A DNA stretch of 5,076 nucleotides, taken from the NCBI GenBank assembly GCA_903862155.1, contig CAIOXF010000162.1:1-5076 (forward strand), read 5' to 3'. Positions 1 through 5,076 of the stretch are shown piece by piece. The notes beneath the pieces are model-generated. The model saw only the letters and a list, made by a program, of their open reading frames with translations, was not told the origin of the DNA and made no database searches. Each line of letters opens with the position of its first letter. Positions within the stretch are counted from its first letter, which is position 1. The position numbers and the translations under genes are program-made. The stretch is from an uncultured cyanobacterium. GTDB taxonomy: Bacteria; Cyanobacteriota; Cyanobacteriia; PCC-6307; Cyanobiaceae.

Positions 1-1719
1 GGTGGGCCGGCGGCTGGCCAGCTCCAGCAGGGTGCGGTCGTGGAACACCACGTAGGGCGGTACGCCCTGGCTTCGCGCCTGCTCCGTGCGCCAGGCCTTC
101 AGACGCGCCACGAGGTCGGGATCGGCGTCGCCCCAGTAGGGGTTGTTCTGGGCCCGGCTGCTGCCGCCGGCACGGCGGCGTTCGGCCTTGGGGGGCGGCA
201 GGGGCAGCTCCAGGCGCTGCTCGCCCCGCAACACCGGTTTCACCAGGGCGTCAGGCCCGAAGCGCAAGCCGCCGCGCCCCTCCGGCACCGGCTCCAGCAG
301 GCCCAGGCCGGTGAGCTGGCGCACCAGGGCCTTCCACTGCTCCCGGTCGAGCTCGTTGCCGATGCCATACACGCTCAGCTGATCGTGCCCGAGGCTGCGG
401 AGGCGTTCGGTGTCGGCGCCGAGCAGCACATCCACCAGGTGGTTGGCACCGAAGCGCTGGCCGGTGCGATACACGGCCGAGAGCAGCTTCTGGGCCGGCA
501 CGCTCACATCGCTGAGGGCCTTGGGCTCCAGGCAGCCATCGCAGTTGCCACAGGGCTCGGCCAGGCTTTCGCCGAAATGGCGCAGCAGCACCTGGCGGCG
601 GCAACCCGGCGCATCGGTGTAGCCCAGCAGGGCATCGAGCTTGCCGTGTTCAATCCGCTTCTGCTCCTCGGGGGCGGCGGAGTCGTCGATGAAGCGGCGC
701 AGCTGGGGCACATCGCCCGGGCCGTGCACCATCCAGGCCACCGCTGGCAGCCCGTCGCGCCCGGCACGTCCGGTTTCCTGGTAGTAGGCCTCCAGGCTCT
801 TGGGCAGATCCACGTGCGCCACGAAGCGCACGTCGGGCTTATCGATGCCCATGCCGAAGGCAATCGTGGCCACCACCACCACGGCGCCGGTGGTGCCGCC
901 GCTTCTGAACTGTTCCAGGGCCCGGCTGCGCTGGGCCGCATCCATGCCGGCGTGATAGCCCACGGCCTCAAAGCCGGCCGCCTGCAGCTGGGCCGTGAGG
1001 CTGTCGACCCGGCTGCGGGAGCGGGCGTACACGATGCCGCTGTGGCCTCGCTGCTCCTCCAGAAAGCTCAGCAGCTGGCGGCCGGGCTGGTCTTTGTGGC
1101 GCAGCACATAGCGGATGTTGGGCCGATCGAAGCTGGCCAGGAACACCCGCCCCTCCTGCAGCCGCAGCCGCTCGAGGATTTCATGGCGGGTGCGCGGATC
1201 GGCGGTGGCGGTGAGCGCCAGCCGTGGCACCGGCGGGAAGCGCTCGGCCAGCACGCCCAGCTGGATGTATTCGGGCCGGAAGTCGTGCCCCCACTGCGAC
1301 ACGCAGTGGGCCTCATCGATGGCGAACAGACTGGGCTGGATCCGCTCCAGCAGATCCCCGTTTAGCAGCCGCTCGGGGCTCACATAGAGCAGCTTCAGGC
1401 TGCCATCGGTGATCTGGCGCCACACCGCCGCACTGGCTTCCGCATCCAGGCCGGAATGGAGCGCCGCCGCCGCCACGCCCGCCTGGCGCAGGCCCGCCAC
1501 CTGGTCGTCCATCAGGGCGATCAGCGGCGAGATCACCACCGCCAGCCCCGGCCTGCAAAGCGCCGGCACCTGATAACAGAGCGATTTGCCGCCCCCGGTG
1601 GGCATCAGCACCAGACCGGAGCCGCCGGCCATCACGTGCTCCACCACGGCCGCCTGGGGGCCGCGGAAGCTGGGGTAGCCGAATACCTCGCGCAGTACCT
1701 GCTGCGGGTCGCGGCCCAT
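1..1719 (-). CDS. recQ: ATP-dependent DNA helicase RecQ (C-terminal end off the window)
   Basis: Superfamily 2, 3'-to-5' DNA helicase acting in recombination and repair of stalled forks. The frame is open for 573 codons and runs off the left edge. Visible in order: Walker A MPTGGGKS (residues 39-46, Lys45); DEAH box (135-138) followed by the RecQ aromatic loop SQWGHDFRPEY (141-151); motif III LTATAD; motif VI YYQETGRAGRDG (312-323). Next come four zinc-binding cysteines (373, 390, 393, 396) with the same 17-3-3 spacing as I recall for E. coli RecQ, then an RQC winged-helix region. The last visible residues, around VPPYVVFHDRTLLELA, are the start of the HRDC domain, so only roughly the last part of that domain is missing. 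I chose the ATG at 1717-1719 because the helicase homology (QQVLREVFGYPSF) begins right after it; no clear Shine-Dalgarno is visible. It diverges from the permease gene across 51 bp. No frameshift or missing key residue was seen. Confidence 0.96.
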   Translation of the reverse strand, partial: MGRDPQQVLREVFGYPSFRGPQAAVVEHVMAGGSGLVLMPTGGGKSLCYQVPALCRPGLAVVISPLIALMDDQVAGLRQAGVAAAALHSGLDAEASAAVWRQITDGSLKLLYVSPERLLNGDLLERIQPSLFAIDEAHCVSQWGHDFRPEYIQLGVLAERFPPVPRLALTATADPRTRHEILERLRLQEGRVFLASFDRPNIRYVLRHKDQPGRQLLSFLEEQRGHSGIVYARSRSRVDSLTAQLQAAGFEAVGYHAGMDAAQRSRALEQFRSGGTTGAVVVVATIAFGMGIDKPDVRFVAHVDLPKSLEAYYQETGRAGRDGLPAVAWMVHGPGDVPQLRRFIDDSAAPEEQKRIEHGKLDALLGYTDAPGCRRQVLLRHFGESLAEPCGNCDGCLEPKALSDVSVPAQKLLSAVYRTGQRFGANHLVDVLLGADTERLRSLGHDQLSVYGIGNELDREQWKALVRQLTGLGLLEPVPEGRGGLRFGPDALVKPVLRGEQRLELPLPPPKAERRRAGGSSRAQNNPYWGDADPDLVARLKAWRTEQARSQGVPPYVVFHDRTLLELASRRPT

Positions 1720-1770
1720 GGGGGAGTTCAACGCTTGGATCTCCCACAATGGCGCCAGCCGCGAGCCCCC

Positions 1771-2661
1771 ATGCCCCCCCGCTCCTCGGGTGCCGGCACC
1801 GCCACCGCCTGGGCCTTCCTCACCCCCGCCCTGCTGTTGATCGGCCTGTCGGTGCTGATCCCGGCGGCCATGGCCCTGGTGATGAGCTTCAGCCAGGCCG
1901 GGCTCGATGTGAGCGAACCGCTTCGGTTCGTGGGGCTGGCCAACATTCAACGGCTCCTGGCCGACCCGATGTTCCTGCGGGTGGCGGGCACCACCCTCCT
2001 TTATTTGGTGGGGGTTGTGCCGCCGATCGTGCTCGGCGCCCTGGCCCTGGCTGTGCTGGTGAACCGCCAGCTGCCCGGCATCCATTGGTTTCGCGGTGCG
2101 CTCTACACGCCGGTGCTGGTGTCGATCGTGGTGGCGGCGATCGCCTTCCGCTGGATCTACGCCGAGAACGGTCTGGTGAATGGGTGGCTGGGGGCGCTGC
2201 TCGGCGATGCCTTCCGCCCGATCGGTTTCCTCACGTCACCGCTGCTGGCCCTGCCCTCGGTGATGCTCGTGACCCTTTGGAAGGGGCTTGGCTACTTCAT
2301 GGTGATCTTCCTGGCGGGCCTGCAGGGGATCCCCAAGGAGCTCTACGAGGCGGCTGAATTGGATGGCAGCGAGGGCTGGCGGAAACACCTCGACATCACC
2401 CTGCCGCTGCTGCGGCCTTACATCACTTTGGTGGCCGTGATCTCGGCGATCGCCGCCACCAAGGTGTTCGAGGAAGTGTTCCTGATGACCCAGGGGGGGC
2501 CAGCCGACGCAACCAAAACCATCGTGTATTACGTGTACGACCAGGCGTTTTCGGAGCTGGAGATCAGCTACGCCTGCACGGTGGGTCTGGCCCTGTTCCT
2601 GATGGTGCTGGTGCTCAGCTTGATTCGCTTCGCCTTCGCCGGCGATAAGGGCATTCCCTAA
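1771..2661 (+). CDS. Sugar ABC transporter permease, MalF/UgpA/LacF type
   Basis: Inner-membrane subunit of a carbohydrate importer, 296 residues, a normal length for the family. About six hydrophobic segments are visible, near residues 12-38, 70-98, 109-130, 155-180, 218-238 and 266-290. The diagnostic EAA loop that docks the ATPase is intact: E193-A194-A195, G199, then I209-x-L211-P212, matching EAA-x3-G-x9-I-x-L-P. The start is ATG 1771. The same frame stays open about 315 bases further upstream, but that part lies antisense inside recQ and reads as low-complexity Arg/His/Gln sequence, so I exclude it. No clear Shine-Dalgarno is seen. Such permeases normally work as a pair with a second permease, a binding protein and an ATPase; none of these is in the window, so the substrate cannot be told. 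Glucosylglycerol, sucrose or another compatible solute is possible in a cyanobacterium, but that is only inference from the family. Confidence 0.93.
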   Translation: MPPRSSGAGTATAWAFLTPALLLIGLSVLIPAAMALVMSFSQAGLDVSEPLRFVGLANIQRLLADPMFLRVAGTTLLYLVGVVPPIVLGALALAVLVNRQLPGIHWFRGALYTPVLVSIVVAAIAFRWIYAENGLVNGWLGALLGDAFRPIGFLTSPLLALPSVMLVTLWKGLGYFMVIFLAGLQGIPKELYEAAELDGSEGWRKHLDITLPLLRPYITLVAVISAIAATKVFEEVFLMTQGGPADATKTIVYYVYDQAFSELEISYACTVGLALFLMVLVLSLIRFAFAGDKGIP

Positions 2662-2686
2662 CCAATCGCCACAGCCTCGGTCTGAT

Positions 2687-2703
2687 GAGCTGGGTATCAG
2701 CTC
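2687..2703 (+). other. Small hairpin between the permease gene and the J-like gene
   Basis: GAGCTG (2687-2692) pairs perfectly with CAGCTC (2698-2703) around a 5-base loop. It lies 25 bases after the permease stop. The following bases are not T-rich, so it is at best a weak or non-canonical terminator or an mRNA-end stabiliser. A 6-bp stem can also arise by chance. Confidence 0.25.
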
Positions 2704-2725
2704 GCTCTGTTCCTGCTGATTTGAG

Positions 2726-2914
2726 GTGCCAGGGTTCCGTGAGTGGTACGAACCCGGCATCTCCCGGGCGGTGGTGCGCTCCACCTGGCGGCGTCAGCTG
2801 CGCCAGTGGCATCCCGGCCACGGCGGCGATCCCCAGCTCTGGATCCGGCGCCAGGCCGCCTACCAGCTGCTGGAGGCTTGGGAGAGCTTCGACAATCTCA
2901 ACCAACCCCGCTGA
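2726..2914 (+). CDS. Small J-domain-like protein, degenerate HPD motif (HPG)
   Basis: A 62-residue protein starting at GTG 2726; an in-frame TGA at 2717-2719 rules out a longer form. Residues 20-49 read like helix II, the loop and helix III of a DnaJ J-domain: TWRRQLRQWHP, then GHGGD, a hydrophobic W39-I40, and the AYQLL (45-49) that stands where J-domains have AYEVL. Typical J-domains read YRRxAxxxHPDxxGG at this place. Helix I seems shortened to the first 10-12 residues, and the essential Asp of HPD, which stimulates Hsp70 ATPase, is Gly31. If it is a J-protein it may therefore not activate DnaK in the usual way; it could be a remnant or a protein that binds without stimulating. No Zn-finger or C-terminal substrate domain is present. 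It sits 64 bases after the permease gene and 32 bases before purK, so it may be cotranscribed with either. The coding call is fairly safe because the J-like pattern is coherent; the function is inferred. Confidence 0.65.
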   Translation: MPGFREWYEPGISRAVVRSTWRRQLRQWHPGHGGDPQLWIRRQAAYQLLEAWESFDNLNQPR

Positions 2915-2921
2915 GGGTTGG
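2902..2921 (+). other. GC-rich hairpin over the stop codon of the J-like gene, just before purK
   Basis: CCAACCC (2902-2908) pairs with GGGTTGG (2915-2921), a perfect 7-bp stem with a 6-base loop that contains the TGA stop (2912-2914) of the upstream gene. The stem ends 25 bases before the purK start. No T-tract follows (the next bases are GGTGGGAAAA), so a standard intrinsic terminator is unlikely. It may act as an attenuating or mRNA-processing structure between the two genes. Confidence 0.35.
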
Positions 2922-2946
2922 GTGGGAAAATGGCCGATTGGCAGCC

Positions 2947-4113
2947 GTGGCGGTGACCAGCGCAACCTCGATCGGCGTGGTGGGCGGCGGCCAGCTGGCC
3001 TGGATGCTTGCCGATGCCGCGGCTGATCTGGGCATCGCTGTGCACGTGCAAACCCCGGGCGATGCCGATCCGGCCGTGCGCAACGCCAGCAGCGTGGTGC
3101 AGGCCCCCCTGCGGGATGCGGCCGCTACGGCGGAGCTGGCCCAGCGCTGCGCCGCGATCACCTTTGAAAACGAGTGGCTCGATCTGGAGGCCCTCGAACC
3201 CCTGGCCGCCTCCGGGGTGCGGTTCGTGCCATCGCTGCCGGCCCTGGAGCCCCTGGTGTGCAAGCGCAGCCAGCGCCAGCTGCTGGATCGGCTGCGGCTC
3301 CCCACCCCCCGTTGGTGCGAGATGCCGCGCCCGGGCGAGAACTTGCCCGAAGGGATGTCCTATCCGTTGATGGCCAAGGCGGCCAGCGGCGGTTACGACG
3401 GCAAGGGCACGGCGGTGTTGCGTTCCCCCGCCGACCTGGCGGCTCTGCTGGAGCGGGTGAATGCGAGCGAGTGGGTCCTCGAGGAGCTGGTGGCCTTTGA
3501 GGTGGAGCTGGCCCTCAGCGTGGCCCGCGACAGCGCCGGACGGGTGGAGGTGTGGCCCCTGGCCCAGACCCACCAGCACCGTCAGGTGTGCGACTGGGTG
3601 CTCACGCCAGCGGCCGTGCCCCATGCGGTGCAGGCCTTTGCCCGCAACATCGCGGCCTCCCTGGTGACCGCCCTCGACTACGTGGGGGTGCTGGCCATTG
3701 AGTTTTTCTATGGGCCCGCTGGATTGCAGGTGAACGAGATCGCGCCGCGCACCCACAACTCCGCCCACGTCACGATCGAGGCGGCACATACCAGCCAGTT
3801 CACCCAGCAGGCCCGGATCGTGGCCGGCCTGCCCCTGGCCAGCACCGACCTGCAGGTGCCGGGTGCCCTGATGGTGAACCTGCTCGGCTTTCTCGATCAG
3901 GAGACCGACTACCAGGCCCAGCGTGATGCCCTGGCCGCCCTGCCCCGGGCTGCCGTGCATTGGTATGGCAAGCGGGGCGCGGGCCTGGGCCGCAAGCTCG
4001 GCCACGTGACTCTGTTGCTGGAGGCGGCGACTGCCGCTGAACGGGAGCAGGAGGCGATGGAGCGGCTCATGGCGGTGCGCGCCATCTGGCCGTTGCCCCC
4101 CGAAGACGCTTAG
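2947..4113 (+). CDS. purK: N5-carboxyaminoimidazole ribonucleotide synthase (PurK)
   Basis: Cytoplasmic enzyme of de novo purine synthesis: AIR + ATP + bicarbonate gives N5-CAIR + ADP + phosphate; PurE then converts the product to CAIR. The protein has 388 residues, slightly longer than the E. coli form (about 355). The N-terminal pre-ATP-grasp fold begins IGVVGGGQLAWML (GGGQL at 13-17). The ATP-grasp domain has K144 and the glycine loop SGGYDGKG (147-154), the hinge LEELVAFEVE (from about 178), and the metal/phosphate site NEIAPRTHNSAH (263-274). The C-terminal part has MVNLLG and HWYGKRGAGLGRKLGHV (338-354), typical of PurK. The start is uncertain: GTG 2947, GTG 2953 and TTG 2938 are in frame with no good Shine-Dalgarno, and I chose 2947 as giving a natural N-terminus. 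The frame is open upstream to 2743, but there it overlaps the J-like gene. The 6S RNA begins within about 15 bases of the stop. Confidence 0.97.
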   Translation: MAVTSATSIGVVGGGQLAWMLADAAADLGIAVHVQTPGDADPAVRNASSVVQAPLRDAAATAELAQRCAAITFENEWLDLEALEPLAASGVRFVPSLPALEPLVCKRSQRQLLDRLRLPTPRWCEMPRPGENLPEGMSYPLMAKAASGGYDGKGTAVLRSPADLAALLERVNASEWVLEELVAFEVELALSVARDSAGRVEVWPLAQTHQHRQVCDWVLTPAAVPHAVQAFARNIAASLVTALDYVGVLAIEFFYGPAGLQVNEIAPRTHNSAHVTIEAAHTSQFTQQARIVAGLPLASTDLQVPGALMVNLLGFLDQETDYQAQRDALAALPRAAVHWYGKRGAGLGRKLGHVTLLLEAATAAEREQEAMERLMAVRAIWPLPPEDA

Positions 4114-4126
4114 GCTTCTAGCGGAC

Positions 4127-4289
4127 TGCCGTGTTGGTGACTGCCTTTCACAGTTTTCTGATCTGACTCCCTCTTCGACATGGGGGTCTGCAGCGGAAGC
4201 AACGTAGGCCGGCCTCGTAGCCGGAAACGGCGCCCCGCCCTTGACCCCCTTCTGGTTCATCCAGGTCGAAACACTGGGGCAACACGGCA
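4127..4289 (+). ncRNA. ssrS: 6S RNA (regulator of RNA polymerase), paired core
   Basis: 6S RNA imitates an open promoter and binds the housekeeping sigma holoenzyme. No plausible plus-strand ORF fills this gap; instead it folds into one long interrupted hairpin. The closing stem is TGCCGTGTTG (4127-4136) with CAACACGGCA (4280-4289), 10 perfect pairs. After a large internal bubble, TTCGAC (4174-4179) pairs with GTCGAA (4265-4270), and GGGGGTC (4182-4188) with GACCCCC (4243-4249). On the 3' side a small hairpin CTGG/CCAG (4252-4264) sits between the two inner stems, and the apical part has CCGGC/GCCGG around 4210-4224. A transcript of about 4121 to 4305 would be near 185 nt, the size I recall for cyanobacterial 6S (called ssaA or 6Sa there). 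The place behind purK also fits what I recall for cyanobacteria. A weak -10-like TAGGCT (4111-4116) overlaps the purK stop, so the promoter must lie in the purK end. T-rich bases at 4303-4309 may mark the 3' end. The identification rests on fold and context, not on an alignment. Confidence 0.78.
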
Positions 4290-4328
4290 CGGCGGTTCAC
4301 CCTTTTCCTCTCTCCCCCAACAGCCTTG

Positions 4329-4598
4329 ATGGCGCTTGCTCTTCGCGCAGTTTCCGGCCAACGCATGCTGCTGGCGGCTGCCGCGGGTGTGGCGAGTGTC
4401 ATTACCATCTGTCCGGCCAAGGTGCAGGCGGTGAGCCTCAATGAGGCCTGCGGGATGTTTGCGTCCAAGCTCAACGCGGCGGTGCAGTCCGGCGATCAGG
4501 CCAAGGCCCAGCTGATCTATCAAGACGGCAGCCAGCGCATTGCCCAGCGCTTCAACGGCGCCACCTGCCCCAACGTGAAGCCCCCCGCCCCCAACTGA
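4329..4598 (+). CDS. Small predicted secreted protein with two cysteines, unknown function
   Basis: An 89-residue protein that I do not recognise. The N-terminus looks like a Sec signal peptide: Arg6 and Arg12, then a hydrophobic stretch MLLAAAAGVASVITI (13-27) and a likely signal-peptidase I site after VQA (residue 34). Cys28 lies in the signal region without a proper lipobox, so a lipoprotein is unlikely. The mature part would be about 55 residues, predicted helical (LNEACGMFASKLNAAVQSGDQAKAQLIYQ... region), with Cys41 and Cys80 that could form a disulfide in the periplasm, and a Pro-rich tail KPPAPN. ATG 4329 is preferred; a TTG lies directly before it, and ATG 4365 (residue 13) would lose the positive n-region. 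No Shine-Dalgarno is visible; a pyrimidine-rich tract (4302-4317) lies upstream. The gene begins about 40 bases after the 6S core and could be read by readthrough from it or from its own promoter, which I cannot locate. Confidence 0.78.
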   Translation: MALALRAVSGQRMLLAAAAGVASVITICPAKVQAVSLNEACGMFASKLNAAVQSGDQAKAQLIYQDGSQRIAQRFNGATCPNVKPPAPN

Positions 4599-4641
4599 GG
4601 CCCGGCGGTTCACCGGTAGATCCGCGGCGTTCCGCTGCTGC

Positions 4642-4683
4642 CATGCACGCCTAAGACGGGGTGTCCTTTGCAAGGCGTGCATG
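4642..4683 (+). promoter_or_regulatory. 11-bp inverted repeat covering the ribosome site and start codon of the downstream gene
   Basis: CATGCACGCCT (4642-4652) pairs perfectly with AGGCGTGCATG (4673-4683) around a 20-base loop that contains a minor GAC/GTC pairing (4655-4665). The right arm includes the ATG start codon of the next gene (4681-4683) and most of the only Shine-Dalgarno-like sequence AAGG (4672-4675). In RNA this would hide the translation start. Other readings are a non-canonical terminator of the upstream gene (there is no T-run directly after) or a DNA operator dyad. Confidence 0.5.
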
Positions 4684-4920
4684 CGTTTGCCATCTCTTTT
4701 GGCGGCGGGCGTGGCCCTGCTGCTCAGCGTTGCGCCGGCTGCCCAGGCCGGTAGCTACAGCGTCACCGGACGCTGGGAGCTGGCCCAGGCCCGGCGTGTA
4801 GCCCTGGTGCAGGTGCCGGAGGGTGTCGAGGTCACACGGCTGCAGTGCTCGGTGATCGACAGCCCCCAGCCCAACTACACGAGCATCTGCTCGGTGGAGG
4901 TGAAGGAGCCCCGCCCCTGA
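4681..4920 (+). CDS. Small predicted secreted protein with two cysteines, unknown function
   Basis: A 79-residue protein that I cannot assign to a family. It starts with a clear Sec signal peptide: Arg2, the hydrophobic core LLAAGVALLLSVA (6-18) and a signal-peptidase site AQA (21-23). The mature chain would be about 56 residues, beginning GSYSVTGRWELAQARR, with an alternating pattern suggesting beta strands (VALVQVPEGVEVTRLQC) and two cysteines, Cys56 and Cys70, that could bridge. ATG 4681 is the only start giving a complete signal peptide; GTG 4711 is in frame but would remove the positive end. AAGG at 4672-4675 lies 5 bases before the ATG, but both lie inside the inverted repeat described above. 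The gene follows the other small secreted-protein gene after 82 bases and could be cotranscribed with it. Its TGA is one base from the stop codon of the convergent nitroreductase gene. Confidence 0.78.
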   Translation: MRLPSLLAAGVALLLSVAPAAQAGSYSVTGRWELAQARRVALVQVPEGVEVTRLQCSVIDSPQPNYTSICSVEVKEPRP

Positions 4921-4921
4921 A

Positions 4922-5076
4922 TCAGCGGTGCTCGATCAGCGCGTCGGCTGCGTAGCGCACCTTGGCCAGGCCGGCGTATTTGTCGGATGCGTCGCGGTAA
5001 CCCGCGGCGCACACCACACAACTGCGATAGGGGCTGCCCTCCAGCCCCAGGATCCGGTCGTAGTCGGCCGGCGAGA
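4922..5076 (-). CDS. Nitroreductase-family NAD(P)H-dependent flavin oxidoreductase, C-terminal end
   Basis: The last 50 residues of a minus-strand gene whose start lies beyond the right edge; the stop is TGA at 4924-4922. The visible end reads SPADYDRILGLEG, then YRSCVVCAAGYRDASDKYA and KVRYAADALIEH. This is the usual C-terminus of NfsB/DrgA-like nitroreductases, which share an acidic DxxLGL segment, a strand ending in the GYR motif, D-K-Y-A and a K-V-R close to the end. Such enzymes are FMN-dependent and reduce quinones or nitro compounds with NAD(P)H. The flavin site is mostly outside the window, so substrate and subgroup cannot be judged. It converges on the small secreted-protein gene with one base between the two stop codons. 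Confidence 0.75.
   Translation of the reverse strand, partial: SPADYDRILGLEGSPYRSCVVCAAGYRDASDKYAGLAKVRYAADALIEHR

Noticed and set aside
40..1365. Long plus-strand open frame of 441 codons
   Set aside because: It is exactly codon-aligned antisense to recQ; its product is biased Gly/Ala/His/Gln sequence with no domain. GC-rich genes often leave such antisense frames open.
1313..1747. Minus-strand frame of 144 codons starting at GTG 1747
   Set aside because: It overlaps recQ in another frame; the RecQ motifs are all in the frame of ATG 1719, so this is a shadow and not evidence of a frameshift.
1456..1770. Upstream extension of the permease frame
   Set aside because: It lies antisense within recQ and encodes no membrane or transporter sequence; the family homology begins after ATG 1771.
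2743..2946. N-terminal extension of purK to GTG 2743
   Set aside because: It overlaps the J-like gene in a different frame, and PurK homology begins only at about residue 9 of the 2947 start.
2860..4290. Minus-strand frame of 476 codons across purK and the 6S region
   Set aside because: It is antisense to a clear PurK and to the 6S fold, and encodes His/Gly/Gln-rich sequence without motifs.
4257..4682. Minus-strand frame of 141 codons opposite the first small secreted-protein gene
   Set aside because: No domain or signal is visible, and the plus-strand frame has a coherent signal peptide. Its ATG comes only from the palindromic end of the inverted repeat.
1..5076. Possibility of a mobile element, CRISPR array, toxin-antitoxin pair or defence island including RecQ
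   Set aside because: No transposase, integrase, spaced repeats, tRNA or companion nuclease is visible. RecQ here has the normal housekeeping domain order, and the neighbours are core genes.

Overview
The window looks like a piece of a GC-rich picocyanobacterial chromosome (Synechococcus/Cyanobium type). The evidence is the high GC content, very tight gene packing, starts that mostly lack clear Shine-Dalgarno sites, and a 6S RNA-like structure directly behind purK. I recall that last neighbourhood as typical of cyanobacteria. The taxonomic call is an inference, not a match to a known genome.

Layout: positions 1-1719 hold a RecQ-family DNA helicase on the minus strand, cut by the left edge just inside its HRDC domain. 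A 51-bp gap separates it from a divergent plus-strand gene (1771-2661) for a MalF/UgpA-type sugar ABC transporter permease with an intact EAA loop. A 62-codon ORF follows (2726-2914) that resembles a shortened J-domain with HPG in place of HPD. Next is purK (2947-4113), a complete N5-CAIR synthase for purine synthesis. The gap behind purK folds into a long interrupted hairpin that I call 6S RNA (core 4127-4289). Two small plus-strand genes for predicted secreted proteins with two cysteines each follow (4329-4598 and 4681-4920). The right edge holds the last 50 codons of a minus-strand nitroreductase-family gene (4922-5076), converging on the second small gene with one base between the stop codons.

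The genes do not form one pathway. RecQ acts in DNA repair, the permease is an isolated transporter subunit with no partners in view, and purK with its 6S neighbour is a housekeeping block. I see no mobile element, CRISPR array, tRNA or rRNA, and no defence or biosynthetic cluster. The parts that look most worth attention are the degenerate J-domain miniprotein, the 6S RNA packed against purK, and an 11-bp inverted repeat that would bury the start codon and ribosome site of the last small secreted-protein gene.
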